From: Siphonodentalium dalli
Taxonomy: Eukaryota; Mollusca; Scaphopoda; Gadilida; Siphonodentaliidae
NCBI GenBank assembly: GCA_032622095.1
Contig: CP136061.1
Location: 36,587,797-36,651,796 of the forward strand
Length of the DNA: 64,000 bases
Reading direction: 5' to 3'
Shown: positions 11,581-22,437 of the stretch, piece after piece
Position numbering within the stretch: position 1 is the stretch's first letter
Layout: every line of letters begins with the position of its first letter
Made by a program: the position numbers and the translations under genes
The notes under the pieces: model-generated
Databases searched by the model: none
What the model was told of the DNA's origin: nothing
What the model saw: only the letters and a program-made list of their open reading frames with translations

Positions 11581-13628
11581 ATGCGTTTCTCAACCTTTTG
11601 CGCCAACTTCTTTTATTCACTAATTGAACAAGTATCCCGTTCTGAATAACACTAAATGGAGACGCAATGGCTCCTTCGTAACAATATTGAGACCAATTTA
11701 ATTGTAATTGACTTTCCTCATGAACGACATGTGAAATGTGATAGAGGGTTATTCCTCTTTTATCGAATTAACCCAGTATATGCCTGAGGTGTTTAAGATT
11801 GACAACTAATTGTGCAGTGAAAGCATACATGCTCTGTATTATAAATAATTTGATTTTAAACATCTGGCATGTCACCTAATGCGCACGAGTGTAGACTATA
11901 AACGATATATGATCCTACGGAGGATCACATAGGTTTTGATATACGATCTTTATCTGTTTTTAATGATTTGTAGCTCTCGCTTCAAAATCTGTTGGTCATA
12001 TTAAATCGAATGCTCTACTCTCCCAATACCACAGAAACGTCAGATTTATTTTGTTTTGAATAAATCGACCAAAATCAATTATCAACCCATTCTGTTTGTT
12101 GGCATTTTTTATTTTTTTCCAAAACATTCAGTTTACCAACCAATATTATGATCATATATTTGATCCGCTTCCTGGTCCGAAAGATTTAACATAACGTAAG
12201 TTGCTATGGACGCCATAATGTAGACCTATGCGATTCATTCACTAGTAAACTTATTTATGCCGTAGTAAATAAATCACAAATTTATCACGAAACTCGTATG
12301 ATTTGGTATCAATTTAGGCAATATCTGTGATTAAATATGACAGGTGATTTTCTTGGGTGCTGACTTTTTTTGAGATAGAAACAGTGAAATTCTTATATGA
12401 TGATTATTTACTAGGATTTTATTGAGTCATATACTGATATTGAAGCATCATTGATGAGAAGTTAACCGACAAGAAATATTCAGATAATAGTTCACCAAAA
12501 GACCATATACAATTTCCTCAAGAAATTAATAGGGTGCTTTGCCTGGTGTTGCAGACTTATCTGTAGATCACACCATGAATCTCGGCTCTGTCGCCCGTAA
12601 CTGGCTTTAGACAGAGTAGATATTCATGGCATTATCTAACTTATCTGTTGTCTGCTTTTATCACACCAAATCAATATAGACCATTCCAATGTACCCATTT
12701 AATATAGAAAGGGTTAATTAAACAACTGGATGGTGATTGTGAGTTTCCTACATATACTGGAAAAAAATCTATAACAGACTATCCACTCAATGAAAACTTC
12801 TGTCATTTTGCCAGACAATAGGAGCCCACTATAGGCTCCCACCTCTCCAACCCCCCTATTTTTTCACCGATCCCCTAATTTTTTGGGATAAAAATTTGGG
12901 GACGAACCAGGGGGGGGGGGGCGTAAAAAAGTTGCAAGACGTGGGGGTGCCATTTTCTTTACACCCACCACCCTTTCTTGCATTTTTTTTTCTCATAAAA
13001 TTTTAGACACCCACCCCAAAACCCCAAAGCTTTATGTTGGTCCTCTGTAAAACGACCAACCGCTCTATATTCGTCCCTTCTTTGAAAGACCAAATGAAAT
13101 GTTACTTCCTGTTTACAAACATGTGCAAGACAAATATTTTCTTGGCTGATAATTATGCGATAATCAGCAGTAATCAGCTATAATCTCAACTAAATTGAAC
13201 TCTAAGCAATCAACAAAGGTAGAATATGATGTGATTATATTGGTAAATGTATAACCCCGCCTATTCATCTGTGTGAGTAGATGAAACATATGTTGAAACC
13301 CCTGGAATAACAACAAAAAATAACTAGAAGAAAAAGTATCATTATTTTTCCTAAAGTTGTAAATTGTCCCCCGAAAATTTTGAGAGACTATTATAATAAG
13401 CATGTTCATTCGTCAATCCATTTGGACTACGCATGATAATTTGAGCATTATTCAAAAAAGTTATTTGAAAAAAAACGCAGCCTAAATTTTAATTTTGTCA
13501 TGGTCCAATGTTTTTGGTGGACTAATGCCAATTGTATTGTCAGTTGTATAAAAGTTGTATACTGATAACATTTATCTGTTAATTTACATGTCCTCAGCAT
13601 AGTTGGCCTCACATTTCTACCTATCAGC
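11581..13628. other. no supported gene
   Basis: Contains a C/G-rich and T-rich stretch (12840-13030) with a twelve-base G run at 12910-12921. That stretch resembles the G-run block within the 620-bp repeats at 37976 and 42313. A short pearl-like fragment (TGTCCCCCGAAAATTTT) lies near 13366. No coding sequence recognised. Confidence 0.45.
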
Positions 13629-13789
13629 TAATTGGATATCTCTTTCTAGGCAGCTAGCTTTCACCAATTGTTTAGTCTAGCTTTGATTTTGCCCAAAACT
13701 GATGGGGGCACCATAAAACATCTCCATTTATGCAATTATTCCACACATATTTAACAGAGAATAAAATTGCTGTGATGATCATCTCCTAC

Positions 13790-13855
13790 CTTCAATTTGT
13801 CCAAGGAATATCTTCTCAATAGTGTCTTCATTAAGCTCTGCCACTGGATCTGGAT
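13790..13855 (-). CDS. candidate internal exon, copy A
   Basis: On the minus strand the acceptor TTTGTCTTTCAG is followed by 66 bases ending at donor GTAGGAG. The open frame reads PDPVAELNEDTIEKIFLGQ plus flanking residues, in phase 1 at both ends. The same exon lies at 16764-16829 in copy B, where one glutamate codon (GAG) is alanine (GCG). A truncated third copy begins at 16445. Consensus splice signals on both sides and acidic, protein-like composition support a real exon. No terminal exon was found downstream of this copy on the minus strand, so it may be orphaned. Family unknown. Confidence 0.45.
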
Positions 13856-14420
13856 CTGAAAGACAAATCAAAGGGTTTAGATTCATCTCTTGAACTCCTA
13901 AAGTTACAAACTTACTCTTGAGATCCAAATGATAGTGGGGGGGGGGGGGCAGAATAATAGTATGGGGGAGTGGAATTTCCTTTAAATTAAATAAATGTAA
14001 AGGGGGGCAATTATAGAACAGGGAGGAATTTAAGTATGGGACTTATAAATTACTTTGATTCCATATCGTTTTCTTTTCAGCTGAGCTATTTTCATTTTCC
14101 ATTTTATTTGTGGGCCATGTGAATTTAAAAGCACCAGCTACCAATCAAAATACATAGATTTGAAAAGTCTGCACATGGAATTTCCAAGATTGGCTGGCGG
14201 GGTCACAAAGAGATCATTGATTAAATAATGGGAGTCGATGCTATAAATAAATAGCCAACAATTCGCCCATCAGTTCATCCATGTCTACCAGTCATATAGG
14301 ACATAGGATCACATGTAAAAGCAACAAGATTTATAAGTAAACAAATGCCTTGTTTTCCAGAGCATTTCAATTTGTTGAACAATCAGAAAATGTATCATCG
14401 TATTGTTACTTCACATTTTT

Positions 14421-14715
14421 GTCCCCCGCAAAAAATTTCAAGGGACTATTAAAATAGCTGGTGTCCGGAAATGGTTTCTGGATGATAACTTTAGTTTCAG
14501 TTGTTGGATCAAAAGCAAATTTCATAGGTGAGTTTATCAGACCAAAATACAGGTCAAGTTAAACTATGGGTTTTCTCCGCTCATTGTGAGAGTTGTGGCC
14601 CTTTTTTTAATTAGAATCTTGTAATTTTCTGGTTTCTGGATGATAACTTCAGTTTGTGTGATCATATCTGAACCAAATTTGGTATGATAGTTTATCAGCT
14701 CAAAATACAGGTCAT
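14421..14715 (+). repeat. pearl-like tandem-core repeat within copy A
   Basis: Begins GTCCCCCGCAAAAAATTTC and carries the ACTATTAAAATAGCTGGTGT lead and two core units (GGTTTCTGGATGATAACTT), matching the repeat at 5262. The identical block is in copy B at 17396. Confidence 0.6.
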
Positions 14716-14914
14716 TGGAATAGTCTATTACACATTGAGAGGCCCGGGTGTTCTGATATTATAACAACCATGCCGTGTCCATGCGAGTATGCCACTATTA
14801 GGTAATGCGGTTTAGTTTTTTGTAATTCACAGTAGAGTTGTGCTTAACATTTCAGCCCATGCACACGGCTCCGCCCTTTTACAATTCGGCGGGCGAATAT
14901 GGCTTGTGGCCAAT

Positions 14915-14955
14915 ATGGCTGGCGGCGGCGTACGATGGGGGCTTCTGGATCTACA
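14915..14955 (+). CDS. candidate first coding exon, copy A
   Basis: A GC-rich patch in AT-rich DNA. ATG in good initiation context (CAATATGG) is followed by codons reading MAGGGVRWGLLDL and a donor-like GTAAGC at 14956. An upstream ATG (14899) opens a second frame through the same patch, so the start is uncertain. The duplicate at 17889-17929 reads the same except for the last full codon (valine for leucine). No downstream exon was identified. It could be a CpG-rich promoter relic. Confidence 0.2.
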
Positions 14956-15206
14956 GTAAGCAATCGTATTCTTGCAACTGAAGTCGACATATATATGACA
15001 TTTTATTGGATCAGAACTTTAAATAAGTTTTTGTATTTAAACAATATGCTTCGGAGGTCTATATTATAAATCAGTTGATGACAGTTTTATTTGTATGTGT
15101 GTTCTTTCGTTGGCATCATAATACATATCTTCGTGAAAAAGCAATGTGGTCTTTTGAAGTAATGAGAATGCATCTGGTGTCAATGATTTGATACAATTTG
15201 AATCAG

Positions 15207-15554
15207 TTAAAGTGATGTGAAACACTCCGGTAGGGTGATCAAATAAAAATGGAGAATATATATTATATCTAAATTGACAACACATACCGTCATTAGTATG
15301 TATTAATTAAATGCAGTGACTCTCGATGATGAAATCGTTTTCGTTAGTTTATTGCCCATAGATGCGTCCCGAATCAAGTAGTAAATATTTACAATTGAGC
15401 GTAGTTCAGACGACATTTTCCATGGAGTGGTACAGTCGATTTGCTTCTGATTTCGGCATTGTCAGTAGAATTTTGCATTCCTCCAGTTAGCATATTGACT
15501 GAATACTAACTTATCAGTTTCACGCACCCGAACAAGTACATAATATGTCTTTAA
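15207..15554 (+). mobile_element. MITE family 2 (TTAA ends), copy 1
   Basis: A 348-bp repeat with TTAA at both ends. The left end is TTAAAGTGATGTGAAACACT and the right end ATAATATGTCTTTAA. Shared internal blocks include AAGTAGTAAATATTTACAAT and GAGCGTAGTTCAGACGA. Other copies lie at 19731-20067, 22920-23319 (inverted) and 30869-31135 (partial). No transposase is encoded. Confidence 0.7.
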
Positions 15555-16195
15555 GACAGTGGTTTCAAATCAAATCGAATCAGATGAAATATTTCAATTC
15601 ACAGGGCCCCACCCTCACCACCAACATCAACCAATACATGCTCAGATACACACCTCTGTTGGGGGCACTCTCCATAGAATCTGGATTCTTCTTTTCTGGA
15701 AATATAAGCATTCATGGTGTCATATTCACAAAGTTGGAAGTGTTATTTGACAAACTGTTTAAGCTCGAAATGGCACTGAACTATGCACGATAATACCCAT
15801 TCATCCATATATAAATGAGCAGAGTCTGTTCTTCTGAAATGTTTATGGCTGGATGATAACTTGAAATATATTATAATATTTAACCGATAGCTTTCCAATT
15901 TTGTATGTGAATTTGGGTTCGTTTTGATCGTTTCTGATGGAGTTATTAACTTAAATTTGCTGATTATACAAATGGTCATTTGTCAAATTCAAGGCTGTTC
16001 CAGGTTTATAGGGGTCGACATGAACCCTGAACAAAAAATTTGTGCAATGTTTTAGTTTGATACTTACTGTTCGCAACATTTAGGCTGGGAGAGAAATAAG
16101 TTCCATGAAATCCACCATGAAGTTGGCAAATTAAATATAGCTTTCTGGTGGGCGCGCTCATTTGAGAATTCTATCTACATAGTTTAGCCCATACT
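15555..16195. other. no supported gene
   Basis: Open frames here lack splice or homology support. Downstream 3' sequence of the minus-strand terminal exon at 16196 may extend into this stretch. Confidence 0.35.
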
Positions 16196-16353
16196 TTACA
16201 TTTTGATCACATCCTTTTGATCAATTATTTTTTGCAGCTGCTTGACACCATAGTAAACTAGAGTTTTAATGCAGCCCGGGAATCCAGAAACAGTATACTG
16301 CTTTTCAAAGTCCTGATAAGGGAATCTACGCCCTTCTTCACCAGCAGCCTCGG
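16196..16353 (-). CDS. candidate terminal exon, unknown protein
   Basis: A minus-strand exon with acceptor TATTTTACAG, about 50 codons and a TAA stop at 16196-16198. The peptide begins EAAGEEGRRFPYQDFEKQY, continues VSGFPGCIKTLVYYGVKQL and ends DQKDVIKM. It starts in phase 1, exactly the phase left by the 66-bp exon at 16764-16829 lying upstream on the same strand, so the two can be joined in frame. The protein-like composition and phase match make this the best host-gene candidate in the window. I do not recognise the family. No exon further upstream was found, so the gene may be truncated or dead. Confidence 0.5.
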
Positions 16354-16403
16354 CTGTAAAATAAACTGATATTCTTCAAATTGTTGGGACATTATTTGTG
16401 ATT

Positions 16404-16444
16404 AATTTGTGCATGTGTTCTCCTGTTTCCAGGATCAAGTTGGA
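16404..16444 (+). repeat. 41-bp direct repeat, left copy
   Basis: The segment from AATTTGTGCATG to GATCAAGTTGGA is repeated exactly at 18055-18095. The two copies bracket the duplicated insert 16445-18054, as a target-site duplication would. Confidence 0.8.
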
Positions 16445-16763
16445 TTCATTAAGCTCTGCCACTGGATCTGAAAGACAAATCAACGGGTTTAGATTCATCT
16501 CTTGAACTCCTAAAGTTACAAACTTACTCTTGAGATCCAAATGATAGTTGGGGGAGTATAATAGTATGGGGGAGTGGAATTTCCTTTAAATTAAATAAAT
16601 GTAATTGGATATCTCTTTCTAGGCAGCTAGCTTTCACCAATTGTTTAGTCTAGATTTGATTTTGCCCAAAACTGATGGGGGGCACCATAAAACATCTCCA
16701 TTTATGCAATTATTCCACACATATTTAACAGAGAATAAAATTGCTGTGGTGATCATCTCCTAC

Positions 16764-16829
16764 CTTCAATTTGTCCAAGGAATATCTTCGCAATAGTGTC
16801 TTCATTAAGCTCTGCCACTGGATCTGGAT
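16764..16829 (-). CDS. candidate internal exon, copy B
   Basis: The duplicate of the 66-bp exon at 13790-13855, with the same CTTTCAG acceptor and GTAGGAG donor. The peptide differs by alanine for glutamate in the IEKIF stretch. It lies upstream, on the minus strand, of the terminal exon at 16196-16353 and leaves a phase 1 codon that the terminal exon completes as alanine. The fragment at 16445-16470 is a 5'-only third copy lying between them. Whether this copy is expressed is unknown. Confidence 0.4.
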
Positions 16830-17888
16830 CTGAAAGACAAATCAAAGGGTTTAGATTCATCTCTTGAACTCCTAAAGTTACAAACTTACTCTTGAGATCC
16901 AAATGATAGTGGGGGGGGGGGCAGAATAATAGTATGGGGAGTGGAATTTCCTTTCAATTAAATAAATGTGAGGGGGAGCAATTATAGAACAGGGAGGAAT
17001 TTTCAAGTATGGGACTTATAAATTACTTTGATTCCATATCGTTTTCTTTTCAGCTGAGCTATTTTCATTTTCCATTTTATTTGTGGGCCATGTGAATTTA
17101 AAAGCACCAGCTACCAATCAAAATACATAGATTTGAAAAGTCTGCACATGGAATTTCCAAGATTGGCTGGCGGGGTCACAAAGAGATCATTGATTAAATA
17201 ATGGGAGTCGATGCCATAAATAAATAGCCAACAATTCGCCCATCAGTTCATCCATGTCTACCAGTCCATATAGGACATAGGATCACATGTAAAAGCAACA
17301 AGATTTATAAGTAAACAAATGCCTTGTTTTCCAGAGCATTTCAATTTGTGGAACAATCAGAAAATGTATCATCGTATTGTTACTTCACATTTTTGTCCCC
17401 CGCAAAAAATTTCAAGGGACTATTAAAATAGCTGGTGTCCGGAAATGGTTTCTGGATGATAACTTTAGTTTCAGTTGTTAGATCAAAAGCAAATTTCATA
17501 GGTGAGTTTATCAGACCAAAATACAGGTCAAGTTAAACTATGGGTTTTCTCCGCTCATTGTGAGAGTTGTGGCCCTTTTTTTAATTAGAATCTTGTAATT
17601 TTCTGGTTTCTGGATGATAACTTCAGTTTGTGTGATCATATCTGAACCAAATTTGGTATGATAGTTTATCAGCTCAAAATACAGGTCATTGGAATAGTCT
17701 ATTACACATTGAGAGGCCCGGGTGTTCTGATATTATAACAACCATGCCGTGTCCATGCGAGTATGCCACTATTAGGTAATGCGGTTTAGTTTTTTGTAAT
17801 TCACAGTAGAGTTGTGCTTAACATTTCAGCCCATGCACACGGCTCCGCCCTTTTACAAATCGGCGGGCGAAGATGGCTTGTGGCCAAT

Positions 17889-17929
17889 ATGGCTGGCGGC
17901 GGCGTACGATGGGGGCTTCTTGATGTACA
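17889..17929 (+). CDS. candidate first coding exon, copy B
   Basis: Duplicate of 14915-14955: ATG in CAATATGG context, the GC-rich MAGGGVRWGLLD reading and a GTAAGC donor-like site. It carries the same uncertainty about start and function. No second exon was identified. Confidence 0.18.
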
Positions 17930-18054
17930 GTAAGCAATCGTATTCTTGCAACTGAAGTCGACATATATATGACATTTTATTGGATCAGAACTTTAAATAA
18001 GTTTTTGTATTTAAACAATATGCTTCGGAGGTCTATACTATAAATCAGTTGATA

Positions 18055-18365
18055 AATTTGTGCATGTGTTCTCCTGTTTCCAGGATCAAGTTGGAATGTG
18101 GGTTTCGTCCACATGATTTTGTCGAGTTATGCCCCTTTTTTACTAAGATTTTACCTGATTTGCGGTTACTGGATAATAACTTTAGATTGAATCAAATGAA
18201 CTGAACCAAATTTGGTACTACCCCAAAATACAGATCAAGTTTTTGACTGAGTTATGCCCCTTTTTCGACTTAGATTTTTACCTGATTCGCGGTTTCCAGA
18301 TGATAACTTTAGATTGAATCGAGTGAACTGAATTTGGTATACAGATCAAGTTAAAATATGGGTTC
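18055..18365 (+). repeat. pearl-like core repeats; begins with the right 41-bp direct repeat
   Basis: 18055-18095 is the right copy of the 41-bp repeat. The rest carries two diverged core units (GTTATGCCCCTTTTT followed by GGATAATAACTTTAGATTG or AGATGATAACTTTAGATTG), so the duplicated segment inserted into a pearl-like array. Confidence 0.6.
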
Positions 18366-19077
18366 TGTCTACATGCCCCACTCTACTGCAGAAATGGACA
18401 TGTTATGCCACACCCCGACTACATGCTCTTGTTATATGATGTAAAAACCAACTACATTCACAGGTAAAATGAGCTAGTAAAGCAAGCTAGTATTATTATT
18501 ATATATATCAAAGTAGAGAGCTTCCGATAAATGGCAACAAGCCATATTTCCGACTAAATCCTGAAAAATTACCAATAATTCTGCTGTGGTAAAAGAGTCG
18601 ATTATTTAGGGCATTACTGTGTGTATGTCGTCACACGTAAAGGATAATCCACCTTCGATGATGTTTTATGACTAGATAGTTCACATTACATAATTTAAAA
18701 ACCCACTTTCCAACATTCTTCCCAAATGAATTCTGTTTTATCAAATGGAAATATTTTTTGCCATTGGCAAGTGGCAGCACGAACCCTGCATGATTCCTTT
18801 ATTTTCTAAATGTAAATATACTTCCATTTGAAAAGTACTCATTCGATCCCCAACATTATGTATACATAATTTGGTAAAAGTATCTCATTACACAACAAAA
18901 CAAATATAAAATAAGTTGATATTATATAGGACTGAAATGCGTGTATTGTTTCTTATATATATTTTGTTATTGCTCTCTATCTATTGGAACAATATCAGGA
19001 ATTGTTTATTATTCACCAGGAGGGATGTTTATTTGAAATGAACAGAAGGATTCCTATTCATTGGTGTTAACTGTTAA
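18366..19077. other. no supported gene
   Basis: AT-rich sequence. Nothing recognised. Confidence 0.5.
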
Positions 19078-19133
19078 GATAAAAAGTTTAACAAACAGCC
19101 ATAGGCTGTATCGTGTTTGTTAAACTTATTATC
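19078..19133. other. hairpin-forming inverted repeat
   Basis: Arms of 20 bases (19078-19097 and 19114-19133, GATAAAAAGTTTAACAAACA) pair with one mismatch around a 16-base loop. The loop holds a smaller CAGCC..GGCTG pairing. No family assignment. Confidence 0.6.
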
Positions 19134-19730
19134 TGAATATTTACAAAGGCAACTACTCATCTGACATCTGAGGATAAAGTAAAGAAATGGTTAATTCCCT
19201 TCAAGTTAAAATGTTATTGTTTATACAAGCCCCGTTTACCGAGATACAATGTCAAATCACCTTGAATAACTTGTCTTGCTATTTTGTGAATTAAAAAATA
19301 TGAGACTTCACAAATCCAACATGTCCCCCCTAGTTGGTGTGATGTTAATATAATGGAAGTACCATACTCACAAAACTTAGAGTTCATAATATCACGAACT
19401 AATCCAACAAGTCTGTTCTTATTGACTGCCGATGCTCTTTGTCCAATTTTCTTCTGTCTCAGGGAATTATTTGCCTGTATATGTTACAATGAGTATAAAA
19501 TACAGTTAAAATGTTTGTGCAGTCCAATGATATAAAACCATTGTTGTGTTAACGTTACTGTGAGTTAATTTCATTGGATTAACAGACAAATGATTTAGTT
19601 CAAAATATATATTTTGAGGAATATTCTTTGTTGCTCTTGACTTTTTGATTTGATCAGAATCTGCTCAACTATTTGTTGACATATTGGCTGGCACAGTAAC
19701 AGTAACATTTATGTTTACGTAACACAGATT
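19134..19730. other. no supported gene
   Basis: Nothing recognised. A 60-codon frame at 19353-19535 has no supporting signals. Confidence 0.45.
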
Positions 19731-20067
19731 TTAAAGTGATGTGAAACACTGGTAGGGTGATAAAATAAAGAATGCAGAATAATCATGCTAAAAGTAGATA
19801 TTTTTTACAAATATTGTACCCGCATTGACAACAATAAATTAATTAAATACAGTGACTCTAAGGCGAAATCATTTTTATTAGTTTATCGCAGTTAGCTGCG
19901 TCCCAAATCAAGAAGTAAATATTTACAATTGAGCGTAGTTCAGATGTTGTTTTCTATGGAGTGGTACTGTAGATTTGCTTGAGATTTTCGGCGATGTTAG
20001 TAGAATGCTACATTCTCCCAGTTGGCATAGCACCCGAATAGCAAACATTGTGTTGCAATTAGTTTAA
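19731..20067 (+). mobile_element. MITE family 2, copy 2, abutting a family 1 copy
   Basis: Starts TTAAAGTGATGTGAAACACT and carries the family 2 blocks ACAATTGAGCGTAGTTCAGA and TAGTAGAATGCTACATTCTC. The right end has diverged and runs into the TTAA at 20064-20067, which is also the left terminus of the next element. The two elements appear to share that TTAA. Confidence 0.6.
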
Positions 20068-20565
20068 AGGTACGGTTGGCCTTGGCGATGGGTATCCTGT
20101 GAAAATATTTCCACCCGTCAAAAACCGCCACAAACAGAAAGAACATCAAAATGTAGACAGACTTTGTCCGTATATAAATAACAAATATCGCATAAACAGT
20201 ATGTTATTCTCATATGTTTAACCATTGTTATGTAAACAACAGCATAAAAAGTTACTTTTCTGGTGTTTGTTTATATTATGATCGTAAACATAAAGAGCGT
20301 TCTTTGTTGTTGAATTCCTGATATGGAACTAATAAAGAGCGTTTATGCCAGTTGTGTGTGATTAGCCAGTAGAATTGTGCTGTCCTCTGTAACACAATCA
20401 GGCTCTTGCTTAGGTAAAATATAATAGGTATTTATGATAACATGCTGTTTACGTGATGATCATGGTATATATGAACGAAACTGTATGCGTTTTAGTGTTT
20501 TTCTGTTTACGGTGTTTGGAACAAATATGAATATTTTCGACAATTAAGGCCGCACGTGCCTTTAA
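20064..20565 (+). mobile_element. MITE family 1, full copy
   Basis: A 502-bp copy from TTAAAGGTACGGTTGGCCTT to GGCCGCACGTGCCTTTAA. The interior matches 1-310 and 44102-44600, including TAAAGAGCGTTCTTTG and the nearby TAAAGAGCGTTTATGCC. Non-autonomous. Confidence 0.9.
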
Positions 20566-20944
20566 GGTTTGGCACTTGATTCTCATAAATTAAATGCACT
20601 GGAATATTACGTTAATATAATAACCATTAATTTAAAAATAAAACTGATAGGAACGACATTTTAACACGCGATATTTGTGCACTGAAATTTTGGCTTATAA
20701 TAACAATGGCAAGGCCTACCTATAAAACAAGTTGATAGCTAGCTTATAATATAATTATGAGACGTAGTCCTATTGTTTGTTTTCAAGGTCGCATAAAACG
20801 CCCTCGATAGATATTTCCAAAGTGGTCTAGATCTTTACGTCACAAAGCTTCCGGGGGTCGGGAACGTCAATTACAATGCTATTTTAAGCATCGCACATAA
20901 AGTTTAATACCAATCTACTAGAGATTTAGGACGTCGAACGTCAT

Positions 20945-22174
20945 CTGGAGGTACAGCAGTTTTATTGAATTTTGAGTCCTTTGATGAACTTATTCTGCAC
21001 GTGTTTGATAATTATGCAGGAAATATTTTTGAGATCACGCCTATTATAACACAGACAGTGACAGCTATTGGAAGAATTGAAAGTGGGCCATTTATGATTG
21101 ATTCAGCAGTGAGCACCACAGCCGATAACGATTTAAAAACAAAGGAAAATGTCGCTATAAATGTAACTGTTGAAGCATGTCAAGAAAGTGTAATTGAGCA
21201 ATGTCAGGTGAAGAGTGCGAATCAGAGTTGTGGTATGCAAGTGCAGACAAATCAATCTGTGTGTTGAAAGCAAATTTCGGAATAGTGTTATGAATAATAC
21301 TAGTGATATACATGTATGAGCTACCGGTAGCTGTAGTGATCACCAATATGCTTCAAGCTCATTAAAGAAGTGCTCCAAACGTTTAAGTAAGAAAAACGAT
21401 GCTTTACAACAGAATGTTAATGTAGTCTTAAATGCTTCGGTGGACAATGATAGAAAAATTCTCTGTCAACAAATTTGTATGGTGTTATGTATGACACAAA
21501 TGTGCGATATACATGTAATCCAAATATTCCATATACTGTCGCATCATGTGAAGTGTATGACGATCATGTGGTTGCTGCCAGAAATCGAGCAGACTTACTC
21601 CGGATTAATAAAGATCATTGTTATGGTACATGTAGTAAAATCAATCAAAGGAAAAAAAAAAAAGGTGAATCCAGTACAGTTTGATATTGAATGTAGTAAT
21701 CAGATATTGCCAGTCAAGTGCGTTCCAATTGATCACACTTCCATATCATTGTGTATTGACCTAGACAATTTACATGAATTTCATTCACCTGTTTCATTTA
21801 TTTACTCTGTATCGGACAGTTTCACACCTCCAGTGTCTTTTGTTTATGAAGTTGACACATGGGTAGATCTATTAAATTTAGATTATGTGTCTGATGTTAA
21901 TCACAATGTTGAATATGAGTGTGCAATACGAGAGCGTGCTGATTTTGAATGTGGTATGTGTTGTACATTCTTGTTCTCTAATCAAGTGTCAAAGGTTCCA
22001 CGGCACATTTGCGATGATGTTTTGGATAATTTGGAAATTGCTAGGGATTCAGCTTTGTGTCGTAAATGCCACAGGTCTTGCGGACATGTAATTCCAGTCT
22101 TACATAAGAAATTAAATTCTCTTTATGTTGGAATTATTCCATCGGAGTTGAAAGATTTATCTTTTCTTGTTTAG
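20945..22174 (+). pseudogene. Helitron-type transposon protein relic (N-terminal region)
   Basis: Plus-strand coding relic in at least three frames. 20965-21267 opens without an ATG and holds acidic sequence ending in cysteines. 21440-22174 ends with a cysteine-rich block: CGMCC, then about 33 residues, then CRKCHRSC, followed by IIPSELKDLSFLV. In invertebrate Helitron/Helentron proteins I recall a two-CxxC block followed by a P-x-EL-x-x-L-(S/T) segment ahead of the Rep domain, so the relic resembles the region upstream of Rep. A second frame at 21475-21684 looks like the true reading until an A-run at about 21651-21663, where it shifts. The protein stops before any Rep or helicase motif. The family call rests on recalled similarity. 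Confidence 0.5.
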
Positions 22175-22201
22175 ATATTATGTACAAATCAAATAAACGG
22201 G

Positions 22202-22437
22202 ATGTCATCCTTTAATAACGTGTCGCATGTATCAGGTGAAGGTCAGTCGTCAGTTACCTTCACCTTTAGCATTCCACGTTGTACTCGCTCCCCGACTCTA
22301 GAAACGCAATCTGATTCCTATAGAGAAGCAGGATACCAACATGAGATTATCAATAATCAGATAATAGCAGCCGAAAGACTGTCAATTACCTTAAGGTATT
22401 TGGCTACTGCCACTACTGGTACGTATTTCTCGTAGAT
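22202..22437 (+). pseudogene. PIF/Harbinger-like transposase fragment
   Basis: A 77-codon frame whose C-terminal third reads AAERLSITLRYLAT. This matches the conserved segment just before the helix-turn-helix of PIF/Harbinger (HARBI1-type) transposases as I recall it. The frame ends soon after at 22433-22435, before the DDE catalytic region. A hairpin GTGAAGGT/ACCTTCAC lies at about 22235-22264 in the N-terminal part. It is a short decayed fragment directly downstream of the Helitron relic. Confidence 0.4.

Larger units (their letters stand above)
13629..15079. repeat. duplicated segment, copy A (1.45 kb)
   Basis: Nearly identical to 16602-18053, offset about 2973 bases. Differences I noticed are a few substitutions and G-run length. 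It contains a minus-strand candidate exon (13790-13855), a G run near 13937, a pearl-like core (14421-14715) and a plus-strand candidate first exon (14915-14955). The lack of duplicated flanks makes it the likelier source copy. Confidence 0.9.
16445..18054. repeat. duplicated segment, copy B plus partial copy C
   Basis: 16602-18053 is a near-identical copy of 13629-15079. It is preceded by a shorter piece (16445-16604) that repeats about 13827-14000, with a shortened G run and a deletion in the exon's acceptor region. The joined C+B block sits between 41-bp direct repeats, so it looks like one insertion event into pearl-like sequence. It is non-coding apart from the exon candidates listed separately. 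Confidence 0.85.
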
